A stretch of DNA of 64,000 bases from Vibrio renipiscarius (GTDB lineage: Bacteria > Pseudomonadota > Gammaproteobacteria > Enterobacterales > Vibrionaceae). Below the pieces are notes generated by a model. That model searched no databases and was not told the origin of the DNA. It saw nothing but the letters and a program-made list of their open reading frames with translations. Positions within the stretch are counted from its first letter, which is position 1. Every line of letters begins with the position of its first letter. Of the stretch, positions 44,509-53,477 are shown in pieces. The stretch spans positions 62,001 to 126,000 of the forward strand of contig NZ_JTKH01000021.1 in the NCBI RefSeq assembly GCF_000827885.1, read 5' to 3'. A program made the position numbers and the translations under genes.

Positions 44509-46917
44509 ATGAAATACGGCTATTTCGATAACGACAATCGCGAATATGTCATTACTCGCCCTGACGTGCCTGCACCATGGACGAACTACCTAGGTACAGA
44601 AAAATTCTGTACTGTTATCTCACACAATGCTGGCGGTTATTCTTTCTACAACTCTCCAGAGTACAACCGTGTGACAAAATTCCGTCCAAATGCGACATTT
44701 GATCGCCCAGGACACTACGTTTACTTGCGTGATGATGAGACTGGCGATTACTGGTCAATCTCATGGCAGCCAGTTGCGAAAAGCCTAGATGAAGCAAGCT
44801 ACGAAGTTCGTCACGGCCTGTCTTACTCGAAATTCAAGTGTGATTACAACGGCATTGAAGCAACTAAAACGCTATTCGTTCCTAAAGGCGAAGACGCGGA
44901 AGTTTGGGATGTTGTGATCAAAAACACGTCAGATAAGCCACGTACTATCAGTGCTTTCTCTTTTGTTGAATTCTCTTTCAGCCATATCCAATCTGACAAC
45001 CAAAACCACCAGATGTCTTTGTACTCTGCGGGTACGTCTTACAACGATGGCGTGATCGAATACGATCTTTACTACAACACCAACGATTTCGAAGGTTTCT
45101 ACTACCTAGCATCAACGTTTGACCCAGATTCATACGACGGTCAACGTGATAGCTTCCTTGGCGCATACCGCGATGAAGCTAACCCGCTAGCGGTAGAGCA
45201 AGGCAAGTGTTTCAACACGGCACAAACTTGTTACAACCATTGTGGCTCTCTACATAAGCAGTTTGTTATCCAACCAGGCCAAGAAGTGCGCTTTGCTTAC
45301 ATCCTTGGTATCGGTAAAGGCAATGGTGAGCGTCTACGTGCGAAATACCAAAATATTGCTGAAGTGGACAACGCATTCGCTGGCATCAAAGCACACTGGG
45401 ATGAGCGTTGCGCGAAGTTCCAAGTGAAATCGCCTAACGAAGGCCTAGACACCATGATCAACGCTTGGACTCTTTACCAAGCTGAAACGTGTGTGGTTTG
45501 GTCTCGCTTTGCTTCGTTCATCGAAGTGGGCGGCCGTACGGGTTTGGGTTACCGTGATACTGCGCAAGACGCAATCTCGGTACCACACGCCAACCCTGCG
45601 ATGACGCGTAAGCGTTTGGTTGATCTACTGCGCGGCCAAGTAAAAGCCGGTTACGGTTTGCACCTATTTGATCCTGATTGGTTTGATCCAGAGAAAGCGG
45701 ATGTTAAACCATCTAAATCGCCAACCGTGGTACCAACGCCTTCTGATGATGACAAGATTCACGGCATTGAAGATACCTGTTCTGATGACCACCTATGGCT
45801 AGTTCCGACTATCTGTAAGTATGTGATGGAAACGGGTGAGCATAGCTTCTTCAATGAAATGATCCCATACGCAGATGGTGGCGTTGCTACTGTATACGAC
45901 CACATGAAAGCGGCACTGGACTTCTCTGCGGAATACGTGGGTCAAACGGGTATCTGTAAAGGCCTACGCGCTGACTGGAACGACTGTCTAAACCTAGGCG
46001 GTGGTGAGTCTTCAATGGTGTCATTCCTGCACTTCTGGGCACTACAAGAGTTTATCGATCTAGCGAAATTCTTGGGCAAAAAAGAAGATGAAGAAAAATA
46101 CACCATCATGGCAGCCAATGTTCGCGAAGCGTGTGAAACACACCTTTGGGATAACGAAGGCGGCTGGTACATCCGTGGTTTGACTAAGAATGGCGACAAG
46201 ATCGGTACTGCGCAACAAGCGGAAGGCCGTGTACACCTTGAGTCGAATACCCTAGCAGTACTATCTGGTGCGGTTTCTCAAGAGCGCGGTGAAAAAGCGA
46301 TGGATGCAGTTGATGAGAATCTATTCTCAGAATACGGCCTGCACCTAAACTCACCATCATTTGCAACGCCAAATGATGACATCGGTTTTGTGACTCGCGT
46401 TTACCAAGGCGTGAAAGAGAATGGCGCTATCTTCTCGCATCCAAACCCATGGGCATGGGTTGCGGAAGCAAAACTAGGTCGTGGTGACCGTGCAATGAAG
46501 TTCTACGATGCACTAAACCCATACAACCAAAACGACATGATTGAAAAACGTTATGCAGAACCATACTCATACGTTCAGTTCATCATGGGTCGTGACCACC
46601 AAGACCATGGTCGTGCAAACCACCCATGGCTAACTGGTACGTCAGGTTGGGCTTACTTCGCTGTGACTAACTTTATTCTTGGTGTTCGTACCGGTTTTGA
46701 TGGTCTAACTATCGATCCATGTATCCCAACTAACTGGCCTGGATTTGAAGTGACTCGTCAATGGCTAGGTGCAACGTACAACATCCAAGTTGTTAACCCA
46801 GATTCAGTCAGCAAAGGCGTGAAATCTATTACGCTCAATGGCGAGCAAATCACGGGTACTGCTGTACCGGTTCAAGCGGAAGGCTCAGTAAACGAAGTTA
46901 TCGTAACACTAGGCTAA
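44509..46917 (+). CDS. chbP: N,N-diacetylchitobiose phosphorylase, GH94
   Basis: The enzyme splits (GlcNAc)2 with inorganic phosphate into GlcNAc-1-phosphate and GlcNAc, saving one ATP. The ATG at 44509 follows AAGG by eight bases and gives 802 residues, the length of the Vibrio proteolyticus enzyme (about 801). GH94 features are the N-terminal beta-sandwich (MKYGYFDNDNREYVITRPDVP), GLGYRDTAQDAISVPHA for phosphate and sugar binding, and the catalytic acid Asp492 in LRADWNDCLNLGG. The C-terminal block is HPWLTGTSGWAYFAVTNFILGVR. Codon use is highly biased, like cbp and unlike the GH20 gene before it. Confidence 0.95.
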   Translation: MKYGYFDNDNREYVITRPDVPAPWTNYLGTEKFCTVISHNAGGYSFYNSPEYNRVTKFRPNATFDRPGHYVYLRDDETGDYWSISWQPVAKSLDEASYEVRHGLSYSKFKCDYNGIEATKTLFVPKGEDAEVWDVVIKNTSDKPRTISAFSFVEFSFSHIQSDNQNHQMSLYSAGTSYNDGVIEYDLYYNTNDFEGFYYLASTFDPDSYDGQRDSFLGAYRDEANPLAVEQGKCFNTAQTCYNHCGSLHKQFVIQPGQEVRFAYILGIGKGNGERLRAKYQNIAEVDNAFAGIKAHWDERCAKFQVKSPNEGLDTMINAWTLYQAETCVVWSRFASFIEVGGRTGLGYRDTAQDAISVPHANPAMTRKRLVDLLRGQVKAGYGLHLFDPDWFDPEKADVKPSKSPTVVPTPSDDDKIHGIEDTCSDDHLWLVPTICKYVMETGEHSFFNEMIPYADGGVATVYDHMKAALDFSAEYVGQTGICKGLRADWNDCLNLGGGESSMVSFLHFWALQEFIDLAKFLGKKEDEEKYTIMAANVREACETHLWDNEGGWYIRGLTKNGDKIGTAQQAEGRVHLESNTLAVLSGAVSQERGEKAMDAVDENLFSEYGLHLNSPSFATPNDDIGFVTRVYQGVKENGAIFSHPNPWAWVAEAKLGRGDRAMKFYDALNPYNQNDMIEKRYAEPYSYVQFIMGRDHQDHGRANHPWLTGTSGWAYFAVTNFILGVRTGFDGLTIDPCIPTNWPGFEVTRQWLGATYNIQVVNPDSVSKGVKSITLNGEQITGTAVPVQAEGSVNEVIVTLG

Positions 46918-46923
46918 TCTGAT

Positions 46924-46946
46924 GGGCAGCAGTCACGCTGCTGCCC
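46924..46946 (+). promoter_or_regulatory. Strong intercistronic hairpin between chbP and phosphomutase
   Basis: GGGCAGCAG and CTGCTGCCC pair perfectly (9 bp, 5-base loop), followed by TCTTTCC rather than a U run. It begins seven bases after the chbP stop. Confidence 0.75.
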
Positions 46947-46966
46947 TCTTTCCTAAGGAATATCCC

Positions 46967-48379
46967 ATGATCCAATTTGGTACAGGCGGCTGGCGCGCCT
47001 TCATTGGTGAAGAATTTACCAAAGACAACGTTCGTCTTGTTGCCCAAGCACTCTCTAATATTATTAACGATGAAAACGTCGCTGAACGCGGTTTTATCAT
47101 CGGTTATGACCGTCGTTTCTTGTCTGACAAAGCTGCATGTTGGTTCTCTGAAGTTCTTGCAGCTAACAACATTAAAGTCAGCTTCATCGACAAGTTTGTT
47201 CCAACCCCTATCGTGATGTTTGAAGCAAAAGAGCGCAACTGTGCTTACTCTGCTTGCATTACCGCTTCGCACAACCCTGCTGACTACAATGGGATTAAAA
47301 TTTTCATTGAAGGTGGCCGTGATGCAGATGAAGTCATCACACAAAAAGTGGAACAGCAGATTGCGACTCTAACCGCTGAACAAGTGAAAAGTGTCGATTT
47401 TGAACAAGCGCTGGCTGACCAACTGGTTGAAATCATCAACCCAATGAACGCCTTTGTCGATTCAATCATTAACTTCATCGACATCGAAGCGATCAAAAAA
47501 GCCAATCTACGCGTACTGATCGATCCTATGTTTGGCGTGGCGAAAAATGCCCTACAAACGGTTTTGATCAATGGCCGCTGTGAAGTCGATGTCATCAACG
47601 ACGGTAAAAACCCTGACTTTGGTGGCTTGATGCCATCACCAAGTGCGGCAACGCTTTATCGTCTGATGCACATCGTCGCTCATGAAGGCTACGACATCGG
47701 TATCGGTACCGATGGGGATGCTGACCGTCTGGGTATCATCGATGAAAAAGGTCACTTTATTCATCCAAATGAAGTGCTGATGCTGCTTTACTACTACATG
47801 CTTGAGTACAAAGGCTGGAAAGGTTCTGTAGTACGTAACATCGCGACCACGCATATCTTGGACAAGATTGCTGCCGATCACGGCGAGAAGAGCTTTGAGG
47901 TTCCAGTAGGCTTTAAACACATCAGCTCACAAATGGAAGCCGATGATTCGCTTATCGGTGGTGAAAGCTCAGGCGGCCTGACCATTCGTGGTCACATCAA
48001 AGGTAAAGATGGCGTATTCGCCTCAAGCCTGTTGGTTGAGATGATCTCAGTAACAGGTAAGAAAATTTCCGAGCTGCTCGATGAGATCTACTCGAAATAC
48101 GGCTATGCCTATACCGCTGAAGGTGATTGCAAATTTAAACCTGCCCACAGAGATGCGCTATATAGCAAAATTTACGTCGACAAGCAGCTTCCTGAATTCG
48201 ATTTTGATATCGAAAAAGTCAGCTATGAAGACGGTGCTAAAGTGTACTTTAAAAATGGTGGTTGGGTTATTGCTCGCTTCTCTGGTACAGAACCACTACT
48301 GCGTATCTTTGCTGAAATGGCAGACAAAGAAACCGCTGAACGTGTCGTTCAACAGGTAAAAGAGTTCCTGCAACTTTAA
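46967..48379 (+). CDS. Phosphohexomutase of the chitobiose operon
   Basis: This 470-residue alpha-D-phosphohexomutase starts MIQFGTGGWRAFIGEEF (ATG at 46967, TAAGGA upstream). The phosphoserine loop is ITASHNPADYNGIK, the metal loop GTDGDADRLGIID, the sugar loop GGESSGGLTIRGH, and the phosphate loop RFSGTEPLLRIF. The logical reaction is GlcNAc-1-P to GlcNAc-6-P, linking the phosphorylase to nagA. The GESSGG loop fits a gluco-sugar. It is unrelated in detail to glmM at 7.6-8.9 kb, so there are two phosphohexomutases in the window. It is the last gene of the operon. Confidence 0.9.
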   Translation: MIQFGTGGWRAFIGEEFTKDNVRLVAQALSNIINDENVAERGFIIGYDRRFLSDKAACWFSEVLAANNIKVSFIDKFVPTPIVMFEAKERNCAYSACITASHNPADYNGIKIFIEGGRDADEVITQKVEQQIATLTAEQVKSVDFEQALADQLVEIINPMNAFVDSIINFIDIEAIKKANLRVLIDPMFGVAKNALQTVLINGRCEVDVINDGKNPDFGGLMPSPSAATLYRLMHIVAHEGYDIGIGTDGDADRLGIIDEKGHFIHPNEVLMLLYYYMLEYKGWKGSVVRNIATTHILDKIAADHGEKSFEVPVGFKHISSQMEADDSLIGGESSGGLTIRGHIKGKDGVFASSLLVEMISVTGKKISELLDEIYSKYGYAYTAEGDCKFKPAHRDALYSKIYVDKQLPEFDFDIEKVSYEDGAKVYFKNGGWVIARFSGTEPLLRIFAEMADKETAERVVQQVKEFLQL

Positions 48380-48420
48380 GATTTTACCAAGCATCTCAAC
48401 ATTCTAACGATGAGAGCATT

Positions 48421-48438
48421 GCCCAGCATTCGCTGGGC
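48421..48438 (+). terminator. Terminator of the chitobiose operon
   Basis: GCCCAGC and GCTGGGC form a 7-bp stem with an ATTC loop, followed by six T residues. Confidence 0.9.
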
Positions 48439-48557
48439 TTTTTTATACTTCTCAATCAGCATTCTTCGTTAATCACTTGATGTAGTAATCCCTTACTACC
48501 ACTAATTGTAAATAAGTTGTTAATTTAGCAATTCAACCACATAAGGGATAAAACCAC

Positions 48558-49118
48558 ATGGCTAAAGTACTGATCATTGCTGGCGATTTTGTTGAAGATT
48601 ACGAGCTCATGGTGCCATTTCAGGCATTACAAATGTTAGGTCATCAGGTCGATGTTGTTTGCCCTGACAAACTTACCGGTGAACAAATCAAAACCGCGAT
48701 TCATGATTTTGAAGGCGACCAGACTTACACCGAAAAAGTTGGGCATAATTTTACGCTTAATCACAGCTTTCAAAATGTGCATTCAACTCAATACGATGCA
48801 CTGCTTATCCCTGGTGGTCGAGCCCCTGAATATCTGCGCTTAAAACCGGATGTCATCAACTTAGTACAAGCTTTCTACCAAGAAGAGAAGCCCATTGCAG
48901 CGATTTGCCACGGCGCGCAACTCCTCACCGCAGCAAATATTATTGAAGGTCAAAGTATCTCAGCTTATCCGGCATGTAAGCCAGAAGTCGAATTAGCTGG
49001 CGCAACCTACATGGAACTGGAAATGGATCAGGCGCTGACTTCAGGGCGATTCATTACCGCTCCTGCATGGCCTGCTCATCCCGCATGGCTTGCACAATTC
49101 AATCAACAATTAACCTAA
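48558..49118 (+). CDS. DJ-1/PfpI family protein
   Basis: This 186-residue protein has the class I glutamine amidotransferase-like fold of the DJ-1/PfpI family. KVLIIAGDFVEDYELMVPFQAL opens it, and DALLIPGGRAPEYLRLKPDVINLV follows. The nucleophile elbow AICHGAQLL has the conserved Cys followed by His, and SAYPACKPEVELAGA completes the site. Members include intracellular proteases and deglycases such as YhbO/PfpI; the exact activity cannot be inferred. It has its own upstream spacer after the chitobiose terminator, with AAGGGA before the ATG. A 14-base tandem duplication covers its stop codon. Confidence 0.88.
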   Translation: MAKVLIIAGDFVEDYELMVPFQALQMLGHQVDVVCPDKLTGEQIKTAIHDFEGDQTYTEKVGHNFTLNHSFQNVHSTQYDALLIPGGRAPEYLRLKPDVINLVQAFYQEEKPIAAICHGAQLLTAANIIEGQSISAYPACKPEVELAGATYMELEMDQALTSGRFITAPAWPAHPAWLAQFNQQLT

Positions 49119-49134
49119 CGCAATTAACCTAACA
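49107..49134 (+). repeat. 14-bp tandem duplication at the DJ-1 gene stop
   Basis: CAATTAACCTAACG (49107-49120) is followed directly by CAATTAACCTAACA (49121-49134). The stop codon is in the first copy, so the second copy is untranslated. Confidence 0.8.
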
Positions 49135-49229
49135 TAATTGACCCTTTGTTCTTTAATGAGACCAAAGGATTACGGTTATTTTTCACCAAGTGATTATGCT
49201 AATAGCTCCGAAAAAAAGGAGTGTTCAAT

Positions 49230-49508
49230 ATGTGTGAGATCTACTCAGGGACGGAAGTCGAATTGTTCGCCTTAAAATCAAAGTCTGTACGTATTGATGG
49301 CGTCGTTACGAGTATTCGATTGGAAGCGGTATTTTGGAAAGTGATCGAAGACATCTCTAACGAATCGGATATCAGCGTGGCTGAGTTTTTAACGCGTATT
49401 TACAATGAAGTGATAGAAAAAAGAGGCGAAGTCGGAAACTTCACCTCTTTATTACGGGTTGCTTGTACCACCTATCTTAACGGTGGTCAGCGGCTCTCTC
49501 TTGGCTAA
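49230..49508 (+). CDS. Ribbon-helix-helix domain protein
   Basis: The ATG at 49230 follows GGAG by eight bases and gives 92 residues (MCEIYSGTEVELFA). A GTG at 49221 overlaps the ribosome-binding site. The middle has KSVRIDGVVTSIRLEAVFWKVIEDISNESDISVAEFLTRIYNEVIE, a beta strand followed by two helices. This is the arrangement of the RHH_4 family, which also occurs in Arc/MetJ-type repressors. Related proteins are short, of unknown target, and often solitary. It stands between a DJ-1 gene and the fbpC end, pointing toward fbpC. A role in regulating a neighbour is possible but unproven. Confidence 0.75.
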   Translation: MCEIYSGTEVELFALKSKSVRIDGVVTSIRLEAVFWKVIEDISNESDISVAEFLTRIYNEVIEKRGEVGNFTSLLRVACTTYLNGGQRLSLG

Positions 49509-49563
49509 AACGAGTGTTCAATTAACAACATTGAATATCGCAATACTTAAGCATTACCCACCG

Positions 49564-50595
49564 TTAAAAGGCCAAAATACCCTGAGTTTCGACTTTAACA
49601 GAAACAGGCTGCCCGATTTCTAATGGCTCAGAGGAACTCGCCAGCAAGCGATTCCCGTAGGCATTGACCACATAGCGACAATGATCACCCATGAACTGCT
49701 GTTCCATCACGATCACACTGCTCTCTTCAACAGCACTGATTTGAATATATTGTGGACGCAGTAATAGTTCACATTGCGCTTGCAGATCTATCTCTCTTTG
49801 CGCAGTGGCTTCAATCAAACCAAGCTCCGTTTGATATTCAAATTCCGATACGCGTTGCGCCGTTAAGTAACTGCCGCCACCAAGAAAATCAGCGACAAAC
49901 TTACTCGATGGCTGATAGTACAACTCCGTCGCCGTCCCATACTGTTCGATTACACCATGGTTCATTACCGCCATCTTATCGGCAAAGGCAAAGGCTTCTT
50001 CACGGCTGTGTGTAACGAAAATAGCAGTCACGCCCTGCTGTTTGAAGATTTTACGAATTTCACCGATCAGTTCGTGACGAACTTGAGTGTCGATATTCGA
50101 GAACGGTTCATCGAGCAGTAATAAATCGGGGTTATACGCCAATGAACGAGCAATCGCGACACGCTGCTGTTGGCCACCCGAAAGTTGGTGCGGGTAACGC
50201 TCACCAAAGCCTGTAAGATGCACTAACTCCAGCATCTCGGCCACAATGGTGCGCTGCTCATCTTTGCTTAAATGACTGAGGCCAAAAGCCACATTTTGCT
50301 CAACGGTAAGATGAGGAAACAAGGCATAATCTTGGAAGATCATTCCTATATTACGTTGCTCTGGCGGTAGCCAATTCTCGCCATCATCAATGGTCATGCA
50401 ATTTAACGTCATTGAACCCGAACTTAGTGGGAGCAAGCCAGCAATCGCTTTGAGTAACGTCGTTTTACCACAACCACTCGCGCCCAGTAGGCAGATAATT
50501 TCGCCCTGTTCGACTTCAAGAGAAAGCTCTTTTAAAATCGTTGTCTGCTCATCGTATTTGCAAGTGAGATTATTAATGGAAAGTGCACAGCTCAT
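49564..50595 (-). CDS. fbpC: Iron(III) ABC transporter ATPase FbpC
   Basis: This 343-residue ATPase energises ferric ion import. Motifs are Walker A LGASGCGKT, Q-loop IFQDYALFPHLTV, signature HQLSGGQQQRV, Walker B LLLLDEPFSNID and the H-loop IFVTHSREEAF. A C-terminal TOBE-like domain of about 100 residues (LLLRPQYIQISAVEESSVIV) follows, as in FbpC/PotA. The ATG at 50595 shares one base with the fbpB stop (TGATG), so translation is coupled. The proposed TTG at 50598 is not needed. Confidence 0.92.
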   Translation of the reverse strand: MSCALSINNLTCKYDEQTTILKELSLEVEQGEIICLLGASGCGKTTLLKAIAGLLPLSSGSMTLNCMTIDDGENWLPPEQRNIGMIFQDYALFPHLTVEQNVAFGLSHLSKDEQRTIVAEMLELVHLTGFGERYPHQLSGGQQQRVAIARSLAYNPDLLLLDEPFSNIDTQVRHELIGEIRKIFKQQGVTAIFVTHSREEAFAFADKMAVMNHGVIEQYGTATELYYQPSSKFVADFLGGGSYLTAQRVSEFEYQTELGLIEATAQREIDLQAQCELLLRPQYIQISAVEESSVIVMEQQFMGDHCRYVVNAYGNRLLASSSEPLEIGQPVSVKVETQGILAF

Positions 50596-52220
50596 CAATG
50601 TACCTGCTCTAAAGAACGATTAATCAATACCAGTGGCACAAGGCCGACGAGAACGAGGATCACAGCGGGCATGGCTGCCAGCTCTAAATGTTCATCTGAC
50701 GCGTAGTTGAAAACATAGGTCGCCAGTGTTTCAAAGTTAAATGGGCGTAGCAATAGCGAGGCATTGAGCTCTTTCATCGACTCAATAAACACCAATAGTG
50801 CGGCAATCAAAGCCCCACGACGAATCAAGGGAACATGCACTTTCAATAGCATGGTATTGGGATTACAACCCATCGTGCGTGATGCCATATCTAACGATGG
50901 CGAAACCTTGCTAAGGCTGCTCTCAATGCTACCAATCGCCACCGCAGAAAAGCGCACAACCAGTGCAAAGATAATCGCAAACATTGAGCCTGAAAAAATA
51001 AGCCCAGGACGTCCCCACTCCATCGCTTTCGCCAAGTCATTAACCGCATGATCCATAAAGATCACCGGCACCATAACGCCAATCGCCAATACCGTCCCCG
51101 GCACAGCGTAGCCCAATGAAGAAAGGCGCATAAACATAACAGAAGTACGGCTGGCTCTCAGACGGTGATAAAAATTCACCACCAATGCGATAAATACACC
51201 AATCACCGCCGCACTTAATGAAACGTACAAGCTATTGAGCGCGTACTGTTGAAATTCAGGCGTCCAACTTTGAGCGAAATACTTATAGGCGTAAATACAT
51301 AGTTGTCCTAGCGGAAAGATAAAAGCAATGGCCACCAAGCCCCAGCCCCAGATGAGTGCCAACCACTTTTTCCAACCACGGAGCTCATAACGAAAATCTT
51401 CACGACTGCTGAACTGGCTTTGAAACAGTTTTTGTTTGCGGCGACTGTAGCGCTCTAGCGACAACAACAAAATCACAAACACCAGCATGATCACCGAGAT
51501 TTTTGCCGCGGCCGTTAAGCTAGAATAGCCAAGCCAAGTGTCATATACCGCCGTGGTCAGGGTGTTGACCGCGAAATAACTCACCGTCCCGAAGTCACCA
51601 ATCGTTTCCATCGCCACCAGCGACAAACCCACGGCAATAGCAGGACGAACTAAAGGTAATGAAATGCGGTAAAAGCTCTGCCAAGGGGAGCATTTCAGCA
51701 ATCGAGCAGATTGCAATAAAGAAACATTTTGCTCCATAAAGGCTGCGCGGCACAGAAGGTAAACATATGGATAAAGCACTAATGCCAACACAATAATCGC
51801 ACCGCCTAAGGTGCGAATATCTGGGAACCAATAATCCCCAGCTTGCCACCCCATCACATCACGCAGTGCAATCTGAATTGGCCCGGCAAAATCAAACCAA
51901 TCGGTAAAGATGTAGCCGACGATATAGGCCGGCATTGCCAGCGGTAGCACTAAAGCCCATTGTAAAATACGCTCACTTGGTAAACGGCACATTGCCATCA
52001 ACCACGCACAAGGGATACCAAAAAGAAGAGAGAGCAACATCACACCGACAACCAGCACCACCGTATTAAAGGTGTAAGTGGCCATCACTGTCGACATTAA
52101 GTGAGAGAAGAGCTGATCGGTTTCACCAATCGCTGTAAAAAATATCGCTAAGATAGGTAAAACCAGTAGCAGGGCAAGCACCCCACTACTGGTTTTCCAG
52201 AAGTTATTTTTTTCTTTCAT
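50595..52220 (-). CDS. fbpB: Iron(III) ABC transporter permease FbpB
   Basis: This 541-residue fused permease has two six-helix halves, each with a BPD_transp_1 coupling loop. The first half has QSARLLKCSPWQSFYRISLPLVRPAIAVG, and the second has MASRTMGCNPNTMLLKVHVPLIRRGALIAALLVF. The length and duplication match SfuB/FbpB. It lies between fbpA (96 bases upstream, with a hairpin) and fbpC (one-base overlap). The substrate is ferric iron delivered by FbpA. Confidence 0.92.
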   Translation of the reverse strand: MKEKNNFWKTSSGVLALLLVLPILAIFFTAIGETDQLFSHLMSTVMATYTFNTVVLVVGVMLLSLLFGIPCAWLMAMCRLPSERILQWALVLPLAMPAYIVGYIFTDWFDFAGPIQIALRDVMGWQAGDYWFPDIRTLGGAIIVLALVLYPYVYLLCRAAFMEQNVSLLQSARLLKCSPWQSFYRISLPLVRPAIAVGLSLVAMETIGDFGTVSYFAVNTLTTAVYDTWLGYSSLTAAAKISVIMLVFVILLLSLERYSRRKQKLFQSQFSSREDFRYELRGWKKWLALIWGWGLVAIAFIFPLGQLCIYAYKYFAQSWTPEFQQYALNSLYVSLSAAVIGVFIALVVNFYHRLRASRTSVMFMRLSSLGYAVPGTVLAIGVMVPVIFMDHAVNDLAKAMEWGRPGLIFSGSMFAIIFALVVRFSAVAIGSIESSLSKVSPSLDMASRTMGCNPNTMLLKVHVPLIRRGALIAALLVFIESMKELNASLLLRPFNFETLATYVFNYASDEHLELAAMPAVILVLVGLVPLVLINRSLEQVH

Positions 52221-52242
52221 CGCCTAGTCATATCAGGCTGAT

Positions 52243-52272
52243 GAGGTGTGCGCTCAATAGAACATACACCTC
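52243..52272 (-). promoter_or_regulatory. Hairpin between fbpA and fbpB
   Basis: GAGGTGT and ACACCTC form a 7-bp stem with a 16-base loop on the minus strand, with no U run. As after cbp, it separates an abundant binding-protein gene from its permease. Confidence 0.55.
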
Positions 52273-52316
52273 AAATCCTTTAAATTTGTGGGATACATTT
52301 ATACCCTTAGACGTGA

Positions 52317-53330
52317 TTAAAGGTCAAATTTCACTTCATCAAGTAACTTGATTGCCGCTTCATGGTGATCCGCGATTTTATCAAGAGAAATTGGGTCTGC
52401 TTTAAATTCACCCCACGATGCCACTAGCTCAGAAGGTTTCACACCTGGCTTCACTGGGTATTCGTAGTTCACTTCTGCGTACATATTTTGCGCAACATCG
52501 CCCGCAAGGAACTCCATCAATTTCTGAGCGTTCTCTTGATTTGGTGCGTATTTTGCCATCGCCATACCAGAGATATTGACGTGCGTACCCGTGGTTTCTT
52601 GATTAGGGAAGTTAATGTATACCGACTCTGCCCACGCGAGTTGCTCTGGGTCGTTAACCATCTTACCGAGGTAGTAGCTGTTGCCTAGCGCGACATCACA
52701 TAGACCTTCTTTGATCGCTTTCACTTGCGCACGATCGTTACCTTGAGGCTTACGCGCTAAGTTGGCTTTAACGCCTTCCAACCACTCTTTTGTTGCCGCT
52801 TCGCCATTTTCGGCGATCATCGCGGAAACAAGAGAAACGTTGTAAGGGTGCTTACCGCTACGTGTACAGATTTTGCCTTTGAATTCAGGTTTCACCAGGT
52901 CTGCATACGTAAAGTCTTGGCCTAGTTTACCAACACGCTCACGCGAGGAGTAAACGCTACGAGTTCGGGTGGTCAATGCAAACCATTCGTTATCAGTATC
53001 TTGGTATTGTGCTGGGATATTCTTTTCAAGAATGTCGCTGTTCACTGGTTGAACTAAACCTTTCTCTGTCAGGTCAGACAGGCGGCTGATATCGACCGTT
53101 AGAACAACGTCTGCAGGGCTATATTCGCCTTCTTGGGCCAGTTTTTCTGCTAAGCCTTTTTTAGCAAACTTTACATTAACTTTGATACCCGTTTCTTTGG
53201 TGAACTCGTTAAACATCGGCTCAACAAGGAAAGGCTGACGATAAGAATAGACATTCACTTCATCAGCAGCCATTGCTGCCGGAGCGATAGTGGCACACGC
53301 GAGTGCCGAAAGTGTTAATAGCTTTTTCAT
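52317..53330 (-). CDS. fbpA: Iron(III)-binding periplasmic protein FbpA
   Basis: FbpA is the periplasmic ferric-binding protein of the FbpABC importer. The 337-residue precursor has a signal peptide (MKKLLTLSALACATIAPAAMA) and mature start ADEVNVYSYRQPFLVEP. Iron-binding tyrosines are visible in the pair GNSYYLGKM, characteristic of FbpA/FutA, and the early VYSYR contributes too. A -10/-35 promoter with a Fur-type operator lies just upstream, so it should be repressed by iron. It has the same order as V. cholerae fbpABC. Confidence 0.94.
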   Translation of the reverse strand: MKKLLTLSALACATIAPAAMAADEVNVYSYRQPFLVEPMFNEFTKETGIKVNVKFAKKGLAEKLAQEGEYSPADVVLTVDISRLSDLTEKGLVQPVNSDILEKNIPAQYQDTDNEWFALTTRTRSVYSSRERVGKLGQDFTYADLVKPEFKGKICTRSGKHPYNVSLVSAMIAENGEAATKEWLEGVKANLARKPQGNDRAQVKAIKEGLCDVALGNSYYLGKMVNDPEQLAWAESVYINFPNQETTGTHVNISGMAMAKYAPNQENAQKLMEFLAGDVAQNMYAEVNYEYPVKPGVKPSELVASWGEFKADPISLDKIADHHEAAIKLLDEVKFDL

Positions 53331-53359
53331 TCTCGAAATCCTTTCACTTAATTATTAAA

Positions 53360-53410
53360 TGATAACGTTTATCAGTCGCGTTATTATAATCATGTGCAAA
53401 TAGAATACAA
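53360..53410 (-). promoter_or_regulatory. fbpA promoter with Fur-type operator
   Basis: On the minus strand TTGTAT (53410-53405), a 16-base spacer and TATAAT (53388-53383) form a sigma70 promoter. Immediately downstream, 53374-53360 reads TGATAAACGTTATCA, a near-perfect palindrome with the GATAAT-like hexamers of a Fur box. It overlaps the start of transcription, a position suited to repression. Confidence 0.75.
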
Positions 53411-53426
53411 TTATTAAACAAAAAAA

Positions 53427-53447
53427 ACCTGCCTTTAACGGCAGGTT
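53427..53447 (-). terminator. Terminator of the glnK-amtB operon
   Basis: AACCTGCC and GGCAGGTT form an 8-bp stem with a 5-base loop, followed on the minus strand by eight U residues. Confidence 0.88.
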
Positions 53448-53477
53448 TTCTTCACCTGTAATTGTAATACTTTATTT

